Source of the DNA: Durusdinium trenchii
Lineage: Eukaryota > Sar > Dinophyceae > Suessiales > Symbiodiniaceae
DNA length: 64,000 bases
NCBI GenBank assembly: GCA_963970005.1
Contig: CAXAMN010006668.1
Coordinates: 1,434,940 to 1,498,939, forward strand
Direction of reading: 5' to 3'
This document shows, piece by piece, positions 22,169 through 34,945 of this stretch (positions are counted from its first letter, which is position 1; every line of letters begins with the position of its first letter). The position numbers and the translations under genes are program-made. The notes below the pieces were generated by a model. It searched no databases and was not told the DNA's origin. It saw only the letters and a list, made by a program, of their open reading frames with translations.

Positions 22169-22516
22169 TTGTGTTTACATTTGCCCCTTGAACTGGTGGT
22201 CGCATCTGGGATTGCCCAGGACGATCCCTGTCTTATTGGGCCGCTTGAACTTGACGTCGCACTACACCCTTCACGAGCAGGGGAGACTCAGGAGATCTCA
22301 GAAGGACTGGATTCTTCGCGTCCAGAAGTCTCCACAAAGATCAGTGGTGTCCTGTGGTGTCGGACAGGTTGGGCGGCCAAACCAGATGAGAGTTTTGGTG
22401 CCGACCGGTCACATAATGCTATAAGAACTCGGACAAGAGTGACCCAACCCTGTCGAACTTTGGATGTAGAGAGTCTTCACATTCAGTGGACCCACCAGAG
22501 GAGGAATGCGATATGA
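22169..22516 (+). CDS. 115-codon ORF, uncertain
   Basis: The internal part (LELVVASGIAQDDPCLIGPL, then SEGLDSSRPEVSTKISGVLW) has natural, acidic composition, but no splice context or family could be fixed. It may be an exon of about 240 bp within the ORF. Confidence 0.3.
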   Translation: MCLHLPLELVVASGIAQDDPCLIGPLELDVALHPSRAGETQEISEGLDSSRPEVSTKISGVLWCRTGWAAKPDESFGADRSHNAIRTRTRVTQPCRTLDVESLHIQWTHQRRNAI

Positions 22517-23031
22517 ACGTGGGCTTTCTTGGGGGCGGCTTCCCTGTTGAAGAGCCAATTGTCACGCTTTCACCTTGGAGCAGGCGAAGCGTCAGTGAAG
22601 AGCCAGAGGGCCAATACTGACTGGTTCGACGAAAGCAGGGAATGAGGGTGGCTGACCCTCCACTCTAGGGAGTCTCAGGATCCATTTGCCCAGTCTCTAC
22701 TAAGCACCAGTCAGGACATTGACATCTGTGGGACAAACATGTTTTCTGCGAAAGGGGGCGAAATGCGTATGGACTGGTGGTAGAAGAATCTGTGGCCGGT
22801 CTGAGGTCAGGTATCCAAGACACCCAGAGAAGATTCATTTGTACAAACATTAATGTAGTTAGGAGGAACCCTCAAGTGAATCAGCATGAAACCTTCGCAT
22901 CATGTTATCCTCAGTATGTCACAGGAATATAATGGAATATAGATGTTTACTTGCTCTTCCTTTTTGTGGGTACCACTTGCAGTCCTCTCTACTATCAACG
23001 ACGCAGAACACCTCCATCTCCTCCAGCCGAG

Positions 23032-23275
23032 GACCGCCGATTCCCGCCGGACCGAGGCGCCGCACGCCGCTCCGGACGCATTTGCTGAAGTTCCTGCTGA
23101 ACATCCTCTCCAGGTCCGACCCTGCCGACACGGAGCGACCGGACGATTCGCGTTGGGCGGGCCAAAGGCGGACGGACGCGATGGTGGAGTCGGACTGGTG
23201 TGTGTCGGACTGGTGTCTCCGTGCGCCTGAGGAAGTCCGCAACTGGACCCAGTGGAATTCTTGGACTTTGAATGC
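23032..23275 (+). CDS. GC-rich exon-like segment, unknown gene
   Basis: After ctcctccag the plus frame reads RTHLLKFLLNILSRSDPADT, then SDWCVSDWCLRAPEEVRNWT, with strong G/C third-position bias. The minus strand also stays open, which is common in GC-rich sequence. The plus reading is favoured by amino-acid balance and the acceptor. Family not recognised. Confidence 0.4.
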
Positions 23276-24149
23276 CATACGAGGGCATGCAAAGCGTGAA
23301 CATTTTCTGGCAGACTCGTATGGACCCGCGCACAGAGCGTGATGGGTCATCGAGTATTACTGTTGCATATTGTAACTGTTGTACAATCCAGGTGGAATAT
23401 GGTGGAATAGTCGTCACTTGGGAGATGTTCAACCAGTATGGGGGCAAGGTCATAGGCATATCAGGGTGGCAAGCAAGAGAAAGGGTAGGAAGGAAGTATC
23501 GCTGTATTTCACTGCTTCGCCACCAGTTCTTAAGGGCCTTGGAAGCCCTTGTGGTGGCGTTGCGTAGATGCACCCTGGTCTGGCACGACCAGGTATCAGC
23601 AACGTGTGGCCACATGTGGGTGATGATTTTCATAGATGTTCAATGATTTTCATAGCTTGACCCTTACTTTTGGCGTCTTAAGAGAAGGTTGGGCAACCTT
23701 GCACATTGGACGTCGCTCCTCGATGGTGGCCACGGCCGTTCCAACCCGCAGCACCGGGCTGAGTGATGGAAACCTGATCCATCGAGGCAAGAGAACCCCT
23801 CCACAGACGAGCAAGTGGAGCCACGCGCAGCCATCGATTTGGTTTTGAACGTCCAAGGTTAGAGATCATGGTCAATCCCGACATCACATGTCACTGGTGG
23901 GGGGGGTAGCCTTCTACACCAGCCTCAGCCAACACTTCTCCCACTTTTTTCATTTCTCCAATGACATCCAGCTACCACAACAAGCAGACACTGGGCAGCT
24001 TGTTGATGTCTTGGTTGGTCATAGGGGAGGATGCATTTGGTAGACTCCCCAACTACCTCCAGATACTCCTCAGCAACAAGACACATTGCATTCAACAATC
24101 TTTGTGAAGAGCTCTAAGTTTCAGTGTCGCCCTCGCTCGCATTTTAGCT

Positions 24150-24279
24150 TCCGATCGCCCGGCATGCACAAGAAAGCGCCGTTCAAATTCGAACCCACAG
24201 CCATAGAACTCTTCACCCCAGAACCCACAGCAGAACCTACAGCTGAACCCACAGCCAGCGGAGATGCTCCCGACCGGTG
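24150..24279 (+). CDS. Pro/Glu/Thr repeat exon-like segment
   Basis: The frame reads MHKKAPFKFEPTAIELFTPE, then PTAEPTAEPTASGDAPD, ending at a GT donor (gaccg|gtgaaa) with a stop just beyond. The EPTA units come from a 12-bp DNA repeat. Confidence 0.3.
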
Positions 24280-24526
24280 AAATCCGCGAACACGGACCCG
24301 GGGACGCGAACGTGAACCATCCGCGTCGCCATGGCCCTGAACCAAGAGTTCTGGTTGCAACAGAAGCGGCGTGAGGCCGGTCTACTTCAATTGCCTTCAG
24401 GAGAAAGCATTCTCCAACAAGCCACAACATGTGGAACTTGTGTAACTGTTGAACGATTTTCGAGTTCCAACATCTTTTGACAATCTTTCACATCCACCTG
24501 CCACAGGCGGAGCGTTTAGGCTTGGC

Positions 24527-24607
24527 TCCACCGATGGCGCCGGGCCTCACCGGCCCCACGGGCCTCACCGGCCCCATGGGCCCTACGGGCCCTACGGGAC
24601 CGGTGGC
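24527..24607 (+). repeat. 9-bp GC-rich repeat, collagen-like reading
   Basis: Units of the form CCTCACCGGCCCCACGGG give seven consecutive Gly-X-Y triplets (GLTGPTGLTGPMGPTGPTGP) in one frame and Pro/His runs in another. Coding is unproven; it may simply be a minisatellite. Confidence 0.5.
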
Positions 24608-24656
24608 GGGGGGGTCCCTATTGAAGGAAGTGAAGCGTTTCTTTTTCAGAAAACCG

Positions 24657-24765
24657 TATTAGTAGCTTCTTGTTACTACTAGCGGCTAGCGTCCTTGTTA
24701 CTACTAGTAAGGCACTTGTTACTAGAAGCGATGCACTTGTTCCTAGTAGCGTCCTTGTTCCTTGT
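24657..24765 (-). repeat. CTACTAG dispersed repeat, site 3
   Basis: Reads TTAGTAGCTTCTTGTTACTACTAG... then CTAGTAGCGTCCTTGTTCC, matching the other sites in unit content. Confidence 0.75.
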
Positions 24766-25154
24766 ATGGACCAAGGAGAACCCTAAGGACCTTGATCAGC
24801 GATAGTTCGGCGGGCAATAGGTCAATAGGCCCAATTTTATACCATGGATACTCGGTGAAGACTGCACACGTGGTGCTTGCAACAAAGCAAACTCTGGGTA
24901 TATACCATGAATTTCTTGGGTTTCCACAAATCGGAAAGAACAGGTCTTGGGCATTCTGGCTCTTTGGGCGGTTGCGACGGCTCCACCGTCCAACCGATCC
25001 GAACACCGAGTCGGCCCTCACAGCGGCCCTGAACGGGTTGGGCCGGGGCCTCCGCTCCCGGCGCCGTCCCAAAGGGGGCCAGGTGATCCACTTGGACTTC
25101 GGTTGTGGACTCCAACCCACCACCGGTAGGATGTCCAAGAGGTGGGAGAGTAGG

Positions 25155-25183
25155 GGATCCTACCTACCGAGGTGGTAGGATCC
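25155..25183. repeat. Perfect 10-bp stem hairpin
   Basis: GGATCCTACC and GGTAGGATCC flank a 9-base spacer. It may be chance; no neighbouring gene gives it a role. Confidence 0.5.
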
Positions 25184-25989
25184 GGTATAGGACCTACCCA
25201 GTCGGAGGTCCAATGCCCGATGACCTCATGACCTGACCACCCGCCCCCATGGTCGCTCTGAGGTCGCTCCCCGCCCCATGATGGCCCGGCCGCTCATGCG
25301 ACCTATGGGGATGCCGGTGGCAGGTGACAGTGGGGGTGGCGTTCGGTGGCGTTCAGCCAACATCTTCAGCCAACATGGAGGGGCGAAGCACTCCCAGTGC
25401 ACTTTCCTGTTCGAATGATTGGTGAGGCCGTGAGGCCCGCCGCTTTCATCACCGCTGGTGGAACATCCCCCGAACCGCCCTCCGACGTCGGGGTGGTAAG
25501 ATGTGAGTCCACACAACCGACGGTTGGATCGTGCACGTGCCAACCTCGGACTCACGTGTTTTGTTGGCTGGCCCACCATTGGGAAGAAACATGTACCTGG
25601 TGTCCATCAGTGATTGCTCAAGTCTGAGAAAAAGATCAGATCTTTCCCCTATCGACTTTGCAACTGTCTCATGCTTTTTGCTGGACAAATTCCTGCGTCA
25701 TTGGAGAAGCATAGGCACTTCACATCATATCGATGTCATCTCAATTCTGTGAATCGGGTCAAACATAGCCCCAAGTCGACGGAGGTTCACTCACCAAACA
25801 AACCAGACGGAGTTTCACTCAACGAATTCCCCAATGCAGCTAGAAGTTGCACGCGCACTGATCTGAACTACCTTCCATGCGACCCGCCCACATGTTCGAC
25901 ACCAGTCGGAATCCGTTTCCGTCGGCCAATGGAATCCGTCCGAACATCGGCGAGTCATCGCCGGGAAGCTCTTCTCTGTGCCGTTCCGG

Positions 25990-26190
25990 TGGATCCAACA
26001 TGGAAGAACCTCCCCAAACAACCCCCCGGCCTGGCCGAGTCAGTGCAGGGTGTCCAGTCGGTGCTGAGCTCGGTTTGGTGCTTCCGCCGGTGCCAGGTGC
26101 TGCACTTCAAGCCATGGGCATCCCTTGGATGCCGCCCAAGAGGCGATGCGGATGCCGAATGATGAAGAAACCCTACCTGGTGAGGGCGTG
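25990..26190 (+). CDS. GC-rich exon-like segment, frame uncertain
   Basis: Two plus frames are open. One ends ...MMKKPYL directly before a strong GT donor (ctacctg|gtgagg, 26180). The other reads LPKQPPGLAESVQGVQSVLS. One is likely an exon but I cannot choose securely. Confidence 0.3.
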
Positions 26191-27539
26191 AACGACGCGA
26201 GTTTGCGCTGTTGGAATCAGTGACATCAGTAACATCGTTGGAATCAGGTGTGAAGAGGTGTGAGGATGTTGTTTTTTCTCTTCGGAAAGAGATGCATGGG
26301 AGTTTATTTAACGAGGTGCCAGTGGGAGGATAGACCAGATGTCACAAATATTGCTTTGATCTAGGGAGATCCTTTGGATTCTAGGTGGTAAGTGAAGTGT
26401 TCATGATTGGTCACCGCCTAGATGGCGCAGGTGAGGATTTTCCCCGCAATCTTTGGTGGCAGGGCGACAACACACCGTAAAAACCTTGCCCCCAAGCGCT
26501 AGGCAAAGGCTGACTATATAGATGAGCCGTCTCTGGCGTTGCAATTGAATCAGTTCATTCAGTTCATTCTCAGACCAAAAAACATGACTTGGACAGGACA
26601 TCATTCAATCAATGCCAGACATGAGACATTTGTTGACCACCATTCGACGTACTTGCTCGAGTCGTGGATCGTGGAGGTGATGAAGCGGCAGTTTTGTGAA
26701 GAGTAGATCTGAGTCAAGCCATCCTTCTCACCCATTCAACACCTATTCGCCTATTCGATACGGTGTGGCGATCCATTTACAAATCATTCAGCCGAAGACT
26801 GTGTTTTTGCCCATCGCTGGGAGGGTCCAACAAGAGCCACTCCCTTTCCAGAACCGAAGTGGACCCATGGCCCCTGGGATGACCATTCCCTCTACAAAAC
26901 GGGTGGTTTTGAAGTCCTTCCATGACTATTCCAGAAAATGTAAGAACTTCCACGGGGGGTGAGGGGGTTGGATTTTTCATGGATCCTGGCACTGATGATC
27001 CACAGTACTACTCTCTCGTGAAGTAAACTTGGGTGTTTGCAGTGATTTATCAAACTGGAATGAAACCACATAATCCTTCTTGCAAGCCATGTCAACTCGT
27101 CGATTCTAATTTAGCACCTCTCAGTCGTCGGGCTGCCTGGACTCAAATCGGCGCATCCGGCTCTTGTGATCGATCTTTGAAAGTTCATCAGCCCCCCCAC
27201 GCGATGCGGAAGGCCAGCGATGGCGGCAGCAGCCACCGATCATCAACACAAAGACTGGAACTCGGATGATGAGGAGACGTTTGCAGAAATCTGAGTTAGT
27301 TTGTTGATGTTTTTGTTGCTCAACCAACCACGATGCATCCTGAAAAAAACTCTTCAGCAGGTGTTCTGTTTTCATTCGTGTTCCTGGAGCAGTCATACGT
27401 AGCAGTCCTGTTTCAATCAAAGCCGACGTTCACAAGAACTGGTGGATGAACTGGTGGATGGTGTACCAAGCCACCACCAGCAACAAGCAGAAAAATCCGG
27501 TGATCGTCAATAGATCTCAGGTGATTTCAACCAACAATA

Positions 27540-27610
27540 TAACAACCCATCAATGTGTTTATATATATTATATAATATATATATATATATTATAATATAG
27601 ATATATGGTA
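27540..27610. repeat. (TA)n-rich satellite
   Basis: About 70 bp of tatata/atatta sequence in an otherwise mixed region without supported genes. Confidence 0.8.
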
Positions 27611-28785
27611 TATTTATATGTGATCTGCTTCAGTCGGAACTCCGACGCACTTGACTTGACGATCCTTCGCAGGAGATCGACGAGTTTGGACGCAAGAAGA
27701 GGTTGGGGTGTTCACCGAGACCGTCATTGGGGTCAGGGATCTATGGGTTGTTGCAGATCGATTAGAAGGCAAACGGAACAACCCAGGTGAGCGCTTGAGC
27801 GAAAAGGGAGCCAACCGCTTGTGGATCACTCATTCTTGGTCCACAGACAGGTAAATATGCTCTTTTACATTGACTCCCTGACCATCCCTAACATCCATGG
27901 TGTAGAATGGTGTGCAGGTTCTAAAGTTCTTGAACCCTCACAGATGGGCTACTTCTCGTTCCGTGTGGCAGGCGGAAGGTGGCCAAAGCGAGCCAGGCGA
28001 AGGCCTTGGTGGGAGTTGGGGCGGAAGAGGATGGAGCAGGTGTGTGCATGGTGATGTATGACTGCATGACACGGCCCTGGGATTTATTTCGAGTTCATCA
28101 ACATGGAGCTTGAAAAGGGCAGCGCGAGTACTGGTAAAGCGGGTATCCTTTCTGAGACCAATCATGGAAGCAGAACCTGACCCTGTGCAACTTTTCATTT
28201 ATAAGGGAACCCTGCCTCGAGGGATTGCTGGGTTATATAGTTAGCTTTTCGTAGTTTCGCTATAGCAAGTAATTAATCTCGCTGGATTCATCGCACTGGA
28301 TCAACAACATCGCATGAGAACTTTGCTCAAAGTAGGACAAAGGCAAATCAAAAGCATCCGAAGCCAACCCCAAAAGTTGCACAATGTTGCATTATATTTA
28401 GTTCCTCTGATGGTCGGCCAATCCAAGGTGAGGAAGACTCAGAGACGTCTATGGCTCCCAGCTCTAGCAGACATGACATGGAGCTGCTTTTCAGTGTGAT
28501 CGTGGAACAACATCCATAGACGAAGGACCCTTGAAGGCTCACGAAGACGATGTCCCTCCATTATTAATAATACTATATATATAGTTTCATGATGTCCATC
28601 ACTTTTAATCAGTTTAATCAGGAACAAGTTGTGGTGGCCCCAAAGAACATCAAAGGTCACACTGGCAATGACTGGTAGGAATATCCCTGTGACAACTAGT
28701 GGCCACCCCGCGACGTGATTTTTCCTGTCATGAGCTTGAAGTCAAGTATCACCAAACAATTTTTCCCTGTTCATGTTTTTCCCCA

Positions 28786-31700
28786 ATGGCGGTGCCCAAG
28801 CTGGTCGTCTTCGACTTGGATGCTTGCTGTTGGTATCCAGAGATGTACATGCTCAGACGAGGCACAGGGGAACGAGAGGATCGGAGGGATTGTGCAAAAG
28901 GCCCAGGAGGAATCGGAGTTGTTTTGGTGCCCCACTTGCACCTTCAGGGCCCCACTTGTGACGAGTCAAATGCCGTGTGATATGTCAGTGATATTCAGGG
29001 ATCATGTAATTATCATGGTAGCCTGGAGGGGATCGTTTAAGGGACTACAATATGAAAGTTAAAAAAGAATACACATAAATAGAAGATATGTTGATTGTCC
29101 ATAGCTTTTGGTTTTTCCATTTTCCACAATTTGCTCCAGCCGTGGCAGCATTTATCTGTTGCAGGATGCACCCGCTGCCGTAGTCGTCAATGGTAGAAGA
29201 CCTGCTGCAGTAGGCTTCCCACCTATATGTAAGGGTAGTGCTTTCTATGCAATGTCCGTGGCTCATGTGGCAATTCAACTTTCAATGCTAAAGGCCTAAA
29301 GTTTTGGATGATTGGGGAGACACCAATCCTAATCATTGTAAGGTTCCTCAAATTGGCTTGGGGCAAAAGCTATATTTCTATATATGCATCCGCATGGTAA
29401 ACAGATATGCTGTTGAGGAAGCCCTTTGGAACCAGCATGAACTACCTGCAGGTCTAGTTTTGACACACCACATCCTATTCCTGACCATCGCCAGCCCATT
29501 TAGTGGGCCCTCATGTGCAAGGCAGCTCCAACAATGTACAACATCTCCACAAAGAGCTCCAACAATGTGCAGCCTCTTTAAACATCTTTAAACCATATTC
29601 AAGACCGGCACAGCTTTCTTTCCTAATGGACGCGCTTGCGGGTCGGTTTAAGATCCATGCACAGTGACAGGAGCGCCCTTCGCGGCCACCAGCGATCCCA
29701 ATGTGCTGATGACGTGTGGCAAGGAGAAGGTGCGTTTGCTGGGCGACGTGCGGAACATCTGGAAGGAGACCGCGTTTCGGTCGAGTCCGAGAGCGGGTCC
29801 GAGAACGGAAGAGACAGAGGAGACGGAAAAGGGAAAAGGGAGGCGTCGAGAGGCGGAGGGAATCGAACCCCGCCAGACCATTCCATGTATGGAAGAGTTA
29901 CTTTCTGTTACTTGCATTAGAGTCATACCGGAGTAGATGTATGTCAGATATCTGTATATTCACCTGGATGTCCTGGGAAAGGCCCTTTCGCTATCGCTCG
30001 GCAGAGACCGGGGTTCTCGGACCGGGTTTCGGGGTCCAAGACGTCACCGGTCGGAAGCGACCGATCAGTCTCCGCTCTCCACCGAGAAGTCCCAATGAAC
30101 AGTTTCCATCGTGTTTACCAGACATTGGGGGGGGGTGATGGGTGATTTGATGAGCCCTATACCCATTGGATGGACTGACGACGAAGTATACAGGATGCGC
30201 AGGATGTTGTTCTTCGTTTTGGATTCTTGAGATGGTTTTCGGGCTATTCTCATCCACAAAGGATTCCCACCTAAAGGCACCACCTAACTGTGATAAACTG
30301 TGTGTTCTTTTTCTTGCGTTACATGCCTTCACATCAGAGAAGATCCACCTGCTTCGCTGTCCTGGTGGAAGTTGCTGATGCAGAATCCCACCTCATCGCT
30401 GCACATCGAAATCTGGAATGCTACATGGGTCAACAAGAAGAAGCAGTCAATCTCCTTCGAACCCACCTTCTGTTCGGTCCCGTCGCCTCGTCCACCCAAG
30501 GTCCCGCCGCTCCCCGTGTGCCCCAGGAGCTTCACTCCTCGGAGATGTTTCAGTCCACCCGCGTGGGTGTGGCCTCACGCTGTGATGAGCCTGAATGGGG
30601 CCGTGAGTGCCTGAAGAAGTTCATGGTTGAGGACAGACGATGCGCTGCTGCTTGCGTCATGTCTGTAGAATGGTGGCGGGAGATCCGAAGTCGAAGTGAA
30701 GTGAGCTGCTATGAGGGCGGTTGACCGCCACTTTAAAGTCTGGACTGCTTTTCTTGTCATTGTATTCAGTTGGGATAGGAGGATTCCACGTGGGCGAGCA
30801 AACTTGAACAGCAAGCAGACATGTATACAATTGCTATATTACTTTCAATGCTGGGAGATGTCCTGAGAGTCTTTCGCATCTTCAGCCGTTCAGAAAAAAC
30901 AGTGGTTTCAGAGCTTTGATGGCACAAGTTACCCCAAGTTTGGTGGATATGGATCCTCATCCGTCGACATTTTGGGGTGCCAGTTGCCATCGAACCTCTG
31001 ATGACCGGTGTTTAGACATCCTTCGCAGAAGGACGCCGTCGCAGCGACAGTTTTTTGCGAGGAGGGCGTCTCGATGTGGGACGTGGCCGAAAAAGGACAC
31101 TTGGTGGAGATCTTCAAGTCGAGCACCGGAGCTCAGTGCGGACGAAGACGTAGATGCAGATGACGAGAGAAATAGCCTGTGAGGTGCCAGCTGAGATGTC
31201 AGGGCTTGTGTTACTTTTTGTTAAAAGTGTTTATTGACCAAGGTGATGTCGTGGGCATCGCGACACGCCGAACGACCAAGCGCCAAACGGCATCTCGGTA
31301 AGGCAAGCAAGAGCATTTCCGAAGGCTGGCGGCGAAGACTGGAGTGGCCTTTGAGGAGCCGCTGTTTTTTGGAAACTCGATGAGTCGGGAAGCCAAGAGA
31401 TAGGGAAGAATACTCGTATGGATTCATAAATGCATGGGCAGTAGGTATATACAACTTATAACACTCTATATGTGATACATAATATTATATGATAATATGT
31501 AATGTAATATGTCGTATTAATATCATCTCACAGGATTTGGATCCTTGGATCCATTGGACCATTTTGGTTTGTTTGGGTTTATGACTGTCATCTCAAGGGT
31601 GTATCTTGAAATACGGATAGCTATCATACATAACGCCAGCATCAACCACTGGTAAATAATGTAAAAGGGACAAGGGAACAAAAACCTCTTATCTTATTGG

Positions 31701-33130
31701 TTAAATTATGTTAAGTTAGGTTGTGTCGGTCTTCCCACGTTGAGACGTACCCAACTAGATCAATTTAATCGCCAATGAAACCAGTTTTTTCACAGGAGAG
31801 AGCGACGGAAGACGACAGTGTCGCTAGGAAATGCTCTTCTTCGACGATGATCCATACAACATTCAGGATTTTCTTTGGTGGTCGCGTCGCAGTTCTTCAA
31901 GCTGGCTCGGCGCGTTTGCATTTGAAGTTTTCCCAGGACAACAAAGATGGATAAAGATGGTAGTTTCCACGATTCTTCAAGGTCAAAGCCTTTCTCAGAG
32001 TGACCAGTGTTGTTCTAATCATGGTTTCTTGTGCCCTGGGCCATATTCTGGTCCCTTTCTTTCGATGTGGGGGAAGCTGTGAGATTCAGGGCAGTTCAGA
32101 ATGACTTCGCAATACAAGAGCTATCTGAGATTCACCCGCAACACTGCACATGTCATTGCAGTTCCCACAAAATGAGCTGCGTCGATATCACACAACCAAA
32201 CTTTCTGTCATGAGAACATGACACTTCTTTCTGCAGTTGTATTTTTGGAACAGACCCAGAACAGCGGCAGATCTGTCGAGCTTGGAATCCGTTCGCATGT
32301 TCTTTTAGCCTCGGCAGCTGACTCACCTGGCAAAGGACACCTCTGGACAGATACACATATATATATAATCATATATATATACACACATATTAAGCGTCAC
32401 AGCCGATCTTAGTAAAGATGCATATACGGATTGCATCAGATTGCCAAGGACAGCAAAAGGCATGTTGTTTGCTTGTTGCTGTCTAGGAAAGTGCTTAGAA
32501 TAATCTAAATGTGTTTTGATGCCCTTTGCCTTGAGTGTTGGAAGCTTAGCATCATTCAAGTCCTCCAACGCATCGGAGACCATGAGATCAATTTTACAAG
32601 GGTGATCATCCGGATTGGGCAGTTCACAGTGTTTAGAGTCGTCATCTAGCTGGCCCTTGAAGAAGCTAGTGTATGCTGGCTCAATCCTTTTCACTAAGGT
32701 ACCTAGATCCACGTGGGACTGGTTTCTATAGTCAAGGCTGCAATACTTGCTAATTGCAGTGGCCCTCGCTCCCATATTATATATATAGGTGCTTTACCGG
32801 ATAGCTTCTATAGCGAGCAAATCGTAGCCTGCAAGAGATCCTCAATACCGTGCTTGCCTCTAAAAGAACTCAACATACCAGCAGTTCCAAAGGAATATGT
32901 TTAAATTCCCTTTTTGGAGTGGAAAATGGGCACCCCTGTCCTTTTATAGGTACCCCTTTCCAGCGGTGCCGCTTCCGTCCTTCCGTCAGGACGTCTCCCG
33001 TTTGGGGGTCACCTGTGTGGAGACACCAGACGGTGTGACGCCCGAGGCTTGGGAGGAAGGCGTGGGGATTTCACCACGTGGCGGAGAGCGGAGAACTGAT
33101 GCGAAGCATCCCAGCTGGCAAGCGATTTGA
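28786..33130 (+). CDS. Magnesium-dependent phosphatase-1-like HAD hydrolase, six exons
   Basis: Exons: 28786-28861 (GC donor), 29671-29779, 30554-30631, 31029-31130 (GC donor), 31828-31866 (GA donor), 32990 to TGA at 33130. They read MAVPKLVVFDLDACCW...PEMYMLRR, GAPFAATSDPNVLMTCGKEK..VRLLGDVRNIWKE, TRVGVASRCDEPEWGRECLK, VAEKGHLVEIFKSSTG, EMLFFDDDPYNIQ and DVSRLGVTCVETPDGVTPEA. The order and motifs follow the MDP-1 family: the DxD of HAD motif I (FDLD), VRLL..VR.IWKE, the FFDDD motif, then LGVTCV.TP.GVT. HAD enzymes of this group are small cytosolic Mg-dependent phosphatases. Phases agree at all junctions except exon 2-3, so that border is wrong or a small exon is missing. Predicted length is about 180 aa, usual for the family. 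The classical motif-I Thr is Cys here. Confidence 0.78.
32323..32775 (-). CDS. 150-codon minus-strand ORF inside a phosphatase-gene intron
   Basis: It lies opposite the last intron of the MDP-1-like gene. The frame has natural composition for its first about 120 codons (SDALEDLNDAKLPTLKAKGI, then THLDYSKHFPRQQQ) before running into a (TA)n tract that gives a Tyr/Ile-rich tail. It may be part of a nested minus-strand gene or an old retroelement. No motif is recognised. Confidence 0.35.
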   Translation of the reverse strand: MGARATAISKYCSLDYRNQSHVDLGTLVKRIEPAYTSFFKGQLDDDSKHCELPNPDDHPCKIDLMVSDALEDLNDAKLPTLKAKGIKTHLDYSKHFPRQQQANNMPFAVLGNLMQSVYASLLRSAVTLNMCVYIYDYIYMCICPEVSFAR

Positions 33131-34743
33131 CATATACAACACACACTCTTTCATCACACTTATAAAGTGTTTGTTTGTGTTACGATGTGTAGAATCAGTT
33201 TAGATCTTATAAGCTGGCAAGCTTTTGAAGTCTTATAAGATCATTTTGCTGAAGAAGCCCAGCAATTCGTTCTGTGCGAGGTTTACAGCTCCATGCACTG
33301 CGGCATGACGGAGGAGGGGTTTGGGCCTCAGATTTCCCGGATTGGCCGGTGGCAGCACCGGATGCTCAGCCTGAGCTATGTGGCATGAACAGTAGACCGC
33401 TGCAAGATGATTATTGTCTACACGCCTAAGGAGAAGTTCTTTTGGGGCGCCGGGAGTGATTCCTGTGTGGAAAGGATTTCAACCACTTCAGAAAATCCAA
33501 GGCTCCGCCAGAGAAGAAAACCGCGAAGGGCGTGAAGCGCCGCTGAAAACGGACGCGTGCTGAAACCGCTGTTTGAAGGAGTTGAGAAAGCCGAGAAAGT
33601 GGAGGGAACCTGATGTTGAGTTGTTTGGTGCAATCAATTGGTCAAACCCACCACTGACCCAGAATGGAGAGGTGCCTATATTGGAAGGACTCTAACAGGT
33701 GTCCAATCTCAGCTACCCACAACCGCAGAAGAATTTTTAGCTTCTAGGCAGTGATATGAATAAAAAACATCACACAGTGGCAGTCCGGTTGATTTGTAGA
33801 GTTCCCACCTTCTAGAATTCACAAACCCTGCATTGATGCATACCTACGATCTCGGAGTGTGTCAGACATGCACATGTACGTATCATTCTCCGATCTCCGT
33901 GTGTTCTTTTTCAGGCCTCTTCAGATTCAACTCCCACCGTGGTGCCCAACGTCCATCGGTCGCAGCACACAATGAGAACACAAGTCGACTCGGCCGGCCG
34001 AGTGAGTTCGTCGACTCGGGTTACAGGTGGAACACAGAGAGTTCGTCGACTCGGGTCGGGGAAGAAGTTGTTTTGAGCATTTTGGGAAAGATTAAGACCT
34101 CTTGAACTTCTACTTCTTCAATGTGCTTATGCCTGCACATTCTTAGAACCCACCCTCCCTGAGCTACCCATCGAAGGGATTGGATGAAGCTTTTAGTAGG
34201 TGATTGCCGGTGTAAGTTTCCGTTTAGATTCAAAAGAGAGATCACCCTGACAATGAAGAGAATGAAGAGACCAAGGCTGTTCGCCTTGTCTTTGGATTTG
34301 GGCCATGGCTTTTCTCGATTTGTTATGTCGACAATCCTTTGGGATGTCTTGTGGAGACAGGCGTCCAAAGAAGAGTCGGACGGCAAAGATAGCAAAGACG
34401 GAAAGGAACACAAGGAGCACAAGGAGCAACGATGGATTCAGCGAGAAGATGTGGCGGCTGGACCTGAAATCCTTGTCATACCAGTTAGGTTTTTGGCTTT
34501 CATCAGGGTGTTTGATTTGACCAATATATGTTCCAACATTTCTCCAACCTCTTGCCATTCTATGTTCCCGCATGTTCCCGGTGTTCTGATGGATGTTCCT
34601 TGAGAACAAATTCTACTACTCTCCTTGGAACCAACATGGAAGTGGAGTTCACCCCCTGTTTGGTCCCCGGGCAGGGTCATTCTTTTCCTGGCCATGCCAT
34701 CCACCTAACCATCTAAAAAAATCAACGTTCGAGGAAATGCTAT

Positions 34744-34936
34744 CTATAGGAACCGCCATTTTCGCTCTGGAAGTGCCTCTGCAAGGGCTTCTCCCCCTTC
34801 TCCCGTCATGATCAGCAGGACTCCGCCATGATCGGCAGTTCCAAGCTTTCGGAGAAGCAGCGCCTCGGGCAAAAGGGCCGCGACAGCGGGGGCCACCGTG
34901 TGAAACAAAATCGCGTTTGGTCCGTCTTCCACCGGG
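34744..34936 (-). CDS. 3'-terminal exon-like segment, minus strand
   Basis: Read on the minus strand from an acceptor-like tggaag (about 34936), the frame is PNAILFHTVAPAVAALLPEA, then LRKLGTADHGGVLLIMTGEG and ALAEALPERKWRFL, ending in TAG. The amphipathic Ala/Leu/Gly composition and G/C third positions look like real coding sequence. Earlier exons were not identified. A CTACTAG repeat (34946-35043) begins directly upstream of it. Confidence 0.45.
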
Positions 34937-34945
34937 GGGGGGGTA

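Noticed and set aside
22995..23633. 211-codon minus-strand ORF
   Set aside because: It overlaps a better plus-strand GC-rich exon and is Arg/Pro-rich from reading the opposite strand; no splice logic or motif.
29835..29880. tRNA-like B box on the minus strand (GGGGTTCGATTCCC)
   Set aside because: No A box, anticodon arm or acceptor stem could be placed around it.
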